This document shows positions 24,127 through 33,900 of a DNA stretch of 64,000 nt, piece by piece. Within the stretch, counting starts at the first letter, position 1, and the number at the start of each line of letters is the position of its first letter. The notes below the pieces were generated by a model that saw only the letters and a program-made list of their open reading frames with translations, made no database searches and was not told the DNA's origin. The position numbers and the translations under genes are program-made. The stretch comes from Nelumbo lutea. Its lineage: Eukaryota; Streptophyta; Magnoliopsida; Proteales; Nelumbonaceae. The DNA is taken from the NCBI GenBank assembly GCA_022828595.1, contig JAKGHH010000007.1, positions 33,294,356 through 33,358,355 of the forward strand, in the 5' to 3' direction.

Positions 24127-24586
24127 AATTGTATATATAAACAATTGTATACATAAAAAATCATATGAAATAAAAATTTAAACATATTTTTTTCAAATTT
24201 TTAAACAATTGACCTCTCATAGCTTAACCCCATCCGCGGTGATTTACACCTCTACTTGAACACGCCCAATATTGGGGACGAGGCAGGGAAATTCGAGGGT
24301 TCCCCATCCTTAATGAGGAGTGGGGTGCCTTGCCCCTGAACTCACTCAACATTGAGGAGTTGTTGCCTTGCCTTGAACCTGTCTGACACTAGGGACAGGG
24401 CGGGGATGGGGTAGAGTGTCTTGACTATGGAGCAGGGATAGGGATGGGGTGCCCCACCCTGAACCCACCCTGTTGTCATTCCTTTATAATTGTTAATTAT
24501 TAGTGAAATTAATAAAAATGTTAGTTTTTCTAATTATTTTTATTTATTTAAAGTTAATCAAAATTTCCTTTAAAAATAATAACAAT
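24127..24586. other. Intergenic with a GC-rich repeat block
   Basis: 24,240-24,480 contains repeated 'gggatggggtgcc' and 'gaacccacc' words, probably another small repeat. It begins near 'ttacacctcta', a terminus-like word also seen at 45,486. Ends were not defined. Confidence 0.4.
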
Positions 24587-25293
24587 TGATGTAGCGCGAT
24601 CTGGTCACTCCTAGCTGGCAAGGGCCTCGTTCCTAACTGGCAACGGACAACACCTGAGAAGGAGAAGAAGACGAAGGATTCCCGGGGATCTTGCCCGGCA
24701 GGAACACTCCGATGCTTAAGTTAGAACTCAGAGGGGAACTGAGCGAGTTGCAATGAAAATAAGAGCTAAGAGTGGAGATGCGCACTTCGTCCAAAAATTA
24801 CCTTGCCCCTTGGAAATCGGGGCCTTTATATACTGATACTCTGTCAAATTGGGTGTAACCGCATCTAATTATCTGCTACAGTCGTTATTCGCCAGGCTGA
24901 TTCGACTAGTGCAGGTAACCGTCGCAGAGTACGGTCCTGTCAATTGAGAGACATTATGCAGAGCTGGCGTGCACGCCGCCGCCTGACATGAGACGTGGGT
25001 GCAGTCCTCTGGACTGGCAGGTGCTGCGCCGCCAGACAAGAGATGTGGGAGTAGTTTGACAGGCACGATCTTATCGGATAAGAAGTTTTCCGAAGACTCC
25101 GGGTTACTCAATAGCGAGCTCCTTCGTAGCGAGCTGCCTTGCAACAAGTTGTTCTGTAGCGAGCTGTCTTGTGGCAAGCTTTTCTGCTGGGATTTCAATG
25201 AGCTCATTACGCCGAGTTGTAGCCAAGCTGTCATGCTGAGCTGTCGCTTACATCGAGTCATGTCCACGTGTCGAGTCAAATCACCCTCCATCA
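24587..25293 (+). mobile_element. Solo LTR, 707 bp
   Basis: The segment begins TGATG and ends CATCA, a perfect inverted terminus of the TG...CA class. It is flanked by the perfect 5-bp direct repeat acaat (24,582-24,586 and 25,294-25,298). There is no primer-binding site, polypurine tract or coding region. A TATA-like 'ctttatatac' lies at about 24,830, which suggests + orientation. It is much more GC-rich than its surroundings. The open frames in it (24,869-25,297 minus; 24,999-25,304 plus) show no known domain. The best reading is a solo LTR left by LTR-LTR recombination. Confidence 0.85.
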
Positions 25294-25298
25294 ACAAT

Positions 25299-26339
25299 TA
25301 TTAAAATTACTATAAATTATTAATAAAACTAAATTTATTAAAAAATATTTCTTCATATTAAATTAACAATAATTATATTTTGTAAATTAACATTAAATGA
25401 AAATACAATTATGAGCAATAACTTTTAATACCTTTACTTAATTAACAACAAATTTTGATTATTAATTTAATATTAATTAATAGTAAATAAATTTATTAAA
25501 TCTTTCAGATTTTCCCATGTATTGCACGGATCCTGCTAGTAACATGTATTAAAATAAGAGGCATTGAAAACCCAAAATCTCTTAAGTGTTTTTTTTTTAA
25601 ATGTAATAATAACATGCATTAAAATAAGGGGCATTGTTAATCTAATCAAGATAAACAATGATTACTCTTTTATATTTTTAAAACAAAGGAAAATAAGAAA
25701 AAATGTGTAATTTCAACACACACAATATATATATATATATATAGCTCTCTCCATGCAGGAAATGGAATATACTCACGAGAGTAGATTCTCACGTGAGAAC
25801 AACCCTATAATTAATAGATCTACTGATTATTACGATAATTAATTACTATAATTTAATGAATGGAATCTACTGATTATTACAGTAATTAATTACTGTAATT
25901 TAATAATTATTGATTATTATAGTAATTTAATAAATATATAATTAGTGATTATAATTAATAATTACTACTATTATAAATATTGTTAATAACTATATTTTTT
26001 AATTATAAATACTATTAAATTACTTGTTTTTATATTAATTTAATAAATATATAATTAGTGATTATAATTAATAATTATTGTTACTATAAATATTGTTAAT
26101 AAATAGATATTTACTTTAAATTAAAATTATAAATATTGTTATTGAATATTTAATAAAATATTATAATTACTGACAATTACTAATAAATATTGTTAATTTA
26201 ATTTAATTTTGGTAATTATTAATTTAATGAATATTTATTGTTATATTAAAATAACTAAATATTATTAAAATAATCATTAATGATTATTTAATTAAATACT
26301 ATAATTACTTACTATTATTGATAATTGTTGTTAATAATG
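25299..26339. repeat. AT-rich DNA with an internal direct duplication
   Basis: Almost pure A/T sequence. A segment of about 65 bp starting aatttaataaatatataa at 25,924 recurs at 26,037, so the copies are 113 bp apart. (TA)n lies at about 25,725-25,741. No coding signal. AT-richness of this kind could act as a matrix-attachment region, but that is speculation. Confidence 0.6.
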
Positions 26340-27560
26340 TTTTGACAACCGATGGTTCAACTGTCCCGTTCGAACGGATGGCCCGTTATAACAACAAAAG
26401 TTGCAAGCAAAAAAATTAGGGAACTATTATGGCCACTGGTTTTCGGGTTGATGGTTCGAATGGATAGTCTGTTCTGGCAATAAAAATTATAGGCAAAAAA
26501 TTGAGTTTGTGAGGTTCTATTAAGTAGTATCATACGTGTTATGTGATTCGAGTGTGTGAGTCGTACAACCTGAAAATGGAACAGTTTTGGCCACAGGTTT
26601 TTGGGTCGATGGTTTGACCATCCAGTTCGAACGGACAACCTATTATGGAAACAAAAAATTATAAGCAAAAAATTATGGAACCATTTTGGCCACTGGTTTT
26701 TGGGTCGACGGTTCGATCGTCCGGTTCAAATCGACAACCCATTATGACAACAAAAATTACAAGCAAAAAATTGAGTGTGTGAGGTCCATTAAGTAGTCTT
26801 ATGTCATTTGAGTGAGTGAGTTACGACCCGTAAATGGAATTGTTATGGCCACCGGTTTTTGGGTTAACGGTTCCACTGTCCGTTTCGAATGGATGGCTTG
26901 TTGTGACAACGAAAAATAAAAAATAAAAAATGGCCAAAAACCATTGAACAGGTCAACAGCTTAACGGTTCGACCACTCGGGTCAATGGATCATTGACCGA
27001 TTCAACGGTTTTTTGCTAGGGGTTAGGATTGGGGTAAAACGGAAATGGTTGCCTAGACGATTCCCAATTAAAAAAAACGGACGACCTCTTTTGACAAAAA
27101 AGAGTATAGGCAAAAAATTGAGTGTGTGAGGTCCATTAAGCAATACCACACATGTTATGTCATTTGAGTGTGTGACTCATACGACCTGAAAACAAAACCG
27201 TTATGGCCACTGGTTTTCGGGTCGACGATTCGACTCTTTGGTTCAAACGAATGGTTCGTTCTGACCAAAAACCATTGAATGGTCAATAGTTCAACCGCTT
27301 GAGTCAATGGATTATTGACTAAATTAATGATTTTTGGCCATGGACCGAGGTTAGGGTAAAACAGAACTAATTGTCGGGATATTTCCCAATTAAAAGAAAT
27401 AAAAAATGGCAAAAAACCATTAAATGAATCAATGGATCAACGATTCGACCACTCAAATCAATGAATCATTGACCGATTTAACAATTTTTTACCAGAGATC
27501 GGATCAATGATCAACAGGTCGACGGTTCCATTCCAAGCCCGTATATATAGATTTGAAAAT
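26340..27560. repeat. Degenerate tandem-repeat block upstream of LARP6
   Basis: The word ggccac(t/c/a)ggtttt recurs at about 26,430, 26,589, 26,688, 26,848 and 27,205, spaced about 159, 99, 160 and 357 bp. Each is followed by 'gggtcgacggttcga'-type words and then 'acaaaaattacaagcaaaaaa'. A second motif, 'attgaccgattcaacgg', recurs from about 26,990. The units alternate between long and short forms. It contains no gene and ends about 380 bp before the LARP6 start codon. Confidence 0.75.
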
Positions 27561-27807
27561 GTGTAATTGGTTTGACGGTTCGGTTCTACCGGATAGATCC
27601 GACCCATCGACAGCTCTATATGATCTGGTTAACTATCAGAGGTCGCTGTTGGTGGAGATATCAAGATTCTAATCCAACAGTTTTAACATAGGGACAACAA
27701 CTCAATATTTATGCTCATGGCCTATTCGCTACTTCCCTTTTGCCCAACAGTTGCAGTCTGTGAGACTGTAATCCGACACACACAGACACTCTCCTTCTGT
27801 CTCACAA

Positions 27808-27815
27808 CTATAAAT
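27808..27815 (+). promoter_or_regulatory. Possible TATA box of LARP6
   Basis: CTATAAAT sits 124-131 bp before the ATG, giving a plausible transcript start near 27,840. A second candidate, gtatatata, is at 27,541 at the edge of the tandem repeats. Both calls rest on motif and distance only. Confidence 0.35.
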
Positions 27816-27938
27816 TGTTTGTTGAATTCCATCAAAACGAGAAATCCTCTCCATTTTCTCCGCTCGGACGGGCTCCGTCTCCCCGCGGTCTGCATTCCCC
27901 CGACCCAAAACCCCTTTAGATCTTGTAAAACCCCAAAC

Positions 27939-30900
27939 ATGGCTCAAGACTCGCTTGCAGAAACCCTAGAATCTTCGGTCGTTTTGAATGATCGAGAGGC
28001 CGGCGACCGATCACCGGCCGATTGCGTTCACTCCGATGCTTCGCTCTCGCGAAACGTCTCCTTTAGTCGGCTCAATGCCGGGGCGCCTGAATTCGTTCCT
28101 CGGATGCCGAATCGGGCCGATCTGCATCAGCCGCGGCTGTTGATTCCTCAAGGCCCGGCTCCAATTCACGTATTTCCGTCGCCGAATTCTCCTTTTCATA
28201 TTCCGATACATAATCACGTTGGGAATCATGTTCCATATCAGTACTATAGTGGGTTTGGAGAACATGAGGTTGTTCAACCCCAAGTTCCTGTAGATCCGGA
28301 TCCTGCTCCTGTTACTAGAAATGGTCTTTCTGAGGAAGCTACTCATAAGATTCTAAACCAGGCAAGGTTTTCCTTTTTTTCCTTTTCAATGAAATTCTAC
28401 TTATTTTTTTTCTTGAATTGCTTTGCTGTCAGTCTGTCACATCAGACACTACTTTTGGAGTTGTTTATTTGATTCGTTGAACAAGTTCAGTTTCTTTCTC
28501 TCATTAGATAATTTATTCAGAAGCACAAGCATTGTTTTGGAGGAATTGAACTAATTTAGTGGATTCGGTGCTTGGGAAAAGAACAATTGAGTGGTCATAT
28601 CCGTGCGCCTGCCGAGTGCCACAAATCCTTTCTTGCTCTTTCCCCGCATCCACATTCGGCTTTAGTTAAGCGTGTGTGAGGTTGTCCAAGGAATATATCT
28701 GGATTTATTTCATTTTTTTTTTTTGATCAGCAACTCAGAAAATGAATCCATTAATAAAAGAATGAAGCACAACAAGAAGTTGTGAAGGATACAAATAGAC
28801 ACCCTGTGTCTAAACCCCAAGAATTACAACTGAGCCCAAAACATAGACCGTCTTTGTACTCCTTGCTTAGCAAGACCATCCACCAAACAGTTGGCAGATA
28901 TTCTGACCCATTGTACTTGAATGGACATGTCCCTAGAAAGCCATTTGAACCTCCTAAGGTCGTTCCTTAGATGCCAAGAGACTTCTTCCCCTTCCTTTAA
29001 CCAGTCCACCGCTACTTTGGAATCTCTTTCAATGATTAGCCTTTCAAAACCCAACTAATTGGCTTTCTCAAGACCAAAGACGGCTGTCAAAAACTCTGCT
29101 GTAGCCACATCATTTTGCCCTGAAAAGAAGGTGCAAATATTACCTTCCTCATCCCTAATCACCCCTCCAATTCCAGAGAGGCCTGGATTGCCCACACAAC
29201 TCCCATCAAAATTTAGTTTCAACCAGCCACAAGGCGGAGGTGACCAATCCACTACTGCAATCTGTCTTCTAGCAGAAGAGCCAGCTATAGCCCCCCCCCC
29301 CCCCAAGATCTGAAAAAATCATCAACTTTAAAGTCTGAGAAAAGAACCGGGGTCTTGGCCCATTGTGCTACTCTTAGGGTTATGACATCATTACCTCAAT
29401 CATGGCTCCTTATTTCTTTCCTTTTCCCCAAAAATTCTGGAGTTTCTTTCTTCCCAAACTGTCCAAACCACTGCTGCCCTTGTACATTTCCACATCAATC
29501 CTAATTGGACAGCTACAAGCGTAAGGGCTAAACAACTTTCCCAAGTTAACAGGGGGAAGTGAATTGTAACCAAAAAGCGAAGTGAACCAGTCCCAGATAA
29601 AACCAACAAAAGGGCTCTGGACTTTTTTCATAGTTGGAATTGACCAATTTTGTTTGGTAGTTTGTGTTTTCCCTATGGCAATTCTAAAAGTCGATAACCA
29701 CAAGGAAGAAAATCAGAATGATGTTACTCCATGTTTTTCTTGTTGCAAGACTGGGAGAGATCGACTGCTACTTCCAAGAAAGGCACTGTGAAGTAATTCT
29801 TTTAGAATGGCAACGCAACTGTTTGAATTCAAATGGTTGATGTCGCATTAGTTTTTCATAAATTGTATAGAAGATTGAATTGAATAGGGTTGCTAATCAT
29901 ATAATAAAGTTTTTCTTATTTTTAGAAATCTGGCAAATTTTAAAATATATTCTAAAAATTTAAATATGTTCTCATAATAAAGCAGAGTTTACCACTTCTA
30001 CCCAACACCCTTTAGGTTAGAGAATATATGGTTAAGTCACCTGGGTTTCATCCAAAAGGTTAAGGAGTGGTGGGGGAAAAGTAATCCGAGAGTTAAATGG
30101 AAGGGAATGACGTTTCACAAGAAGTTGCTGGATTTGAAGGCTAAAATTAAAGAGTGGAATATTCAATAGTTTGGGAGACTTGAAGAAGAAAGCAAATGGT
30201 AATCAATCAAATTGGTTTGAACATGAACAGATTTTTAAATAATGCTTTTAGTTTGAAAGTTATCCATAATTGTTAGTGACTTGACAGACGTTTTCTCCAA
30301 GTATGGTGTGCATAGAATTTGTATTTATGTCAGGAGTCTTGTGTAGTTTTCCTTTTGTATTATTTTTTGCTTTCTTCACATAATCCTACCATTCATCAAA
30401 GAGTAGGAAAAAAACCATCACCTCAGTTTTGTTAACATTTGATGGATAGGGAAAGTAATTGGTTTTGGTTTTGAGATGGCAAGAAATATCTTCAAAATGG
30501 TGTTTTCATGGATGGACAAGTTAGAGGGTATTTTGGTTAAGGAGAGAGTTTAGTACTTCTGGTGTTCATCAGGATGGTTGGGATGCAAATGGTCTTTCTC
30601 TAGTTAACCCTTGTAAACCAGTGCCTTCTCTAGCTCTTTGTGTTCAGTGGGTGCCAGGTCTTGTTGGTACTTCAATTTTTATGTAAATTCTATATCCAGC
30701 TCCTTGTGTGTGACTGTTTCATTGTCTTACCTTGGTAAAATGGCTTTGGCCACAAGAAGATGATATGATATAAGTGATCTGATCTTTCTTCTTGAACTTT
30801 GAAGAAGATTGTAAAACTGCTTTAACTTGAATAGAAGCTAATGGGTAGCTGGCTTCATGTCTAAAATCATTAGTTCAATACCTGTCATCAAATCCTTATC

Positions 30901-33900
30901 TTCATGGGAGGATCTAGAAAGGTTTAATCAACTGATCATCTTATTACACTGCTGTTTATGCTAGAACCAAAGAATCATGATTCAATGCTATACTTCTAAT
31001 TTTCACCTTTTGAAAAAAAACATTCAGTGCTATACTTCTCTAGCTTTGGGTGCTGCTTTGGCTCTTTTTTTTGCATGGTTTCTGTGAGCTAAAGGCATTT
31101 GACAACTAGTATTTGTTTATTGTTCCATCTCTCTCTCTCTCTCTAGCTATGCTTAGATTCAGATTACTTGACAACTATGATTTATTTGTGGAATGGGGAA
31201 CGTCACAATCATATCATATGAACTTTGTTTGGAGTAATGGTACTTTTATGTAGTCTCTTGGAGACAGAAATTAAGGTGCAAATGGCTTGTGGAAGGAGAT
31301 GGCAACGCAAAATACTTTCACTCTTTGGCAAATGGAAGAAGGAACAACTTGATCTCTAGTTTAGAGGTTGAAGGTTGGGTGGTAACTTTAGAGGAGGAAA
31401 TAACTCAAACTTTCTTAGAGCATTTCAAATCAATCTTTGCCACCTTAGGAGAGAGAAGTTCGGAAGTGGGGGAGTTGGATTGGATTCATAGTTGTCAAGG
31501 CATCGCCTAGGCGACTAAGCACCCTTGGCTGGGTGCCTCGCCCAAATGCCTCGACTTTTAGCAACTAGGTGCCCTTCTAGGCGACTAGGTGCCCGCCTAG
31601 GTGACTAAGCGCCTGCCTAGGCGACAAAAATGACAAGGCGGGCGCCTTTTATAATGTCATTTATATTGATGTATCTTATTAATGTATGTGTTAATACATT
31701 TTATTTTATGCTAAATATATCAATTATACTTTGTTTTAATGTTTTGTTATTGAAACTTAAAAGATCAAAGGGTTTTGAGGAGAGAAAAAGAAAGAAAGAA
31801 AGAAAAGAAAGAGGAAAGAAAGAAAAGAAAGAGGAAAGAAAGAAAAGAAAGAGGAAAGAAAGAAAAGAAAGAGGAAAGAAAGAAAAGAAATAATAGAATA
31901 ATAAAGTTCTTTTTTTTTCTATTCTCTCTCTCTCTAATTAAATAAAATAGAAACTCCATCCTTGTTTTTTTTTTTATTTTACTTTCTATCTTGAATATTT
32001 ATCATATAAAGTTAATAACCTTCTTTAGCTGCTAACTAATATGAATTTGCTCTATTAAATACTTATTATAGTTGTATTATTTTTGAAAATAATGAAATCA
32101 ATACATGTAAAAGATTTTTATCTTTTAGATGTGATGATTTGCCACTTTTTAGAGGAAATTTAATGTTCTTAATAAATAGAATTTCTATTTTTTCAATTAA
32201 AATACATGCTAAATGGTATATAAAACTAGGAAACTAGCCAAAAGTCAGTTTTTTATATTATAAAACTTTTACCGCCTAGGCGACTAGGCGCCCCAATGTT
32301 GCCTAGAATCGCCTAGGTGCCTTAAACTATGATTGGATTAGGCTACTAGAAGCCTAGGCTGCAGTTCTAGACAGAAGCTTCATTGCAGAAGAGATACATG
32401 AAACATTGTTTTCAATGGAAAGATCCAAAGCATCAGGGCCCGATGGTTTCTCAATGGCTTTTTATCAGGACTGTTGGGAAGTTATAAAAAATGACTTATT
32501 GGAGGTCTTTGTGGAATTCTATCATAAGGGGGAAGTCTCACCGGGAGAAAATGCCACTTTCCTAGCACTAGTGCCTAAGAAGAAAGAAGCCAAAACTCCA
32601 AAGGACTACAGGCTCATAAGTCTTGTCGGTAGCCTATACAAGATCATAGCTAAAGTGTTGGTGGGAAGATTTAAAACTGTGTTGCCTTTGGTAATTTCTC
32701 AAAATCGAGGAGCCTTTGTGGAAGGAAGGCAGACAATTGACCAAATTCTAGTGGCCAATGAGTGTGTAGTAGAAAAGAAAAGATAGGGAGGGGTAGGCTT
32801 AATTTGCAAATTGGATTTGGAAAAAGCTAATGATATGGTGGATTATACTTTTCTCATGAGTCTGATGGTAAAAATATGTTTGGGAGAAAGATGGAGGAAG
32901 TGGATTAATGGTTGTATTAACTCAGTACACTTCTTAGTTCTGATCAATGGTGTGGCAAAGGATTTCTTCCCAGTTAAAAGAGGTTTAAGGCAAGGAGATC
33001 GTCTTTCCCCTTTCTTGTTCATTCTCATTGCAGAGATCTTGAGTAAATTGATCACTAAGGCTGATATTGAAAGCCAATTCAGAGGGTGGAGAATTGGAAG
33101 AAATGAGGTTGTTGTGACACATCTGCAATTTGCGGATGACATAATCATTTTCTGTGAGAGTTGCATTGAGCACAGTACAAGGAATTTGAGAGCCTTAGTT
33201 AACCGTTTCCAAAGATTATCAAACCTGAAAGTCAATTGGGGGAAAAGCCGTGTGATTGGGATAAATTTGGGAGAGGAGTACATGTCACTTTTGGCTGAAA
33301 TTCTAGGTTGTGAGGTGAGAGCTTGGCCCCTAGAGTACCTAGGTATGCCGTTGGGAGGAAACCCTAGAGCAAAGAGTTTCTAGAAATCAATTGTGGTGAG
33401 ACCCTTCCTCATATACTACTTTCCTGTTCATTTGTCACTTGTATTTGGGATTACTTATGCTCTCTTTTTGGTTGCAGATGGCTACCTGCTCAGGATGTGG
33501 CTAGCCTATTTAACTCCAGTTTCTTAAGGCAATAGAAGAAAAGGGGAAGATGCCTATGGAAAATCACAAGAGCAGCCGTGGTATGAACCATTTGGGAGGA
33601 GAGAAACCAAAGAATCTTCCCAGAAAAAAGTAGGTCAATGGAGGAAATGATTGAATTCATAAGGATCAGATCTGCACATTGGGCTAAAACAATGGAGCTT
33701 TTCAGAGATGTTTCCACAAATGACTTATTATGGAAATAGTCTGAAGTGGTACAAACAGATATACACAAAGAAATAGTGATAATGGAATGGAAACATCTAA
33801 GGCCAAACAAACTGAAATTAAATTTTGATGGGAGCTCTGGTGGCCAATCTGGTTTCTGCTGTATTTGGGTTACTATGTAGCAAAGATCTGTAAACTTTTT

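Noticed and set aside
24869..25304. 142-codon minus and 101-codon plus frames
   Set aside because: Both lie inside the solo LTR and arise from its higher GC content; they show no protein similarity I can recognise.
27711..27938. Upstream extension of the LARP6 frame to an earlier ATG
   Set aside because: The extra 76 residues have no LARP6 features, and MAQ at 27,939 has a good start context and typical N-terminus.
28362..28472. Read-through of LARP6 exon 1 into intron 1 as a complete 253-codon gene
   Set aside because: The La motif would be lost; the downstream exon at 34,295 restores the family sequence exactly.
31785..31890. Regular repeats that might suggest a CRISPR array
   Set aside because: The units are contiguous purine minisatellite without unique spacers, inside a plant hAT-like element.
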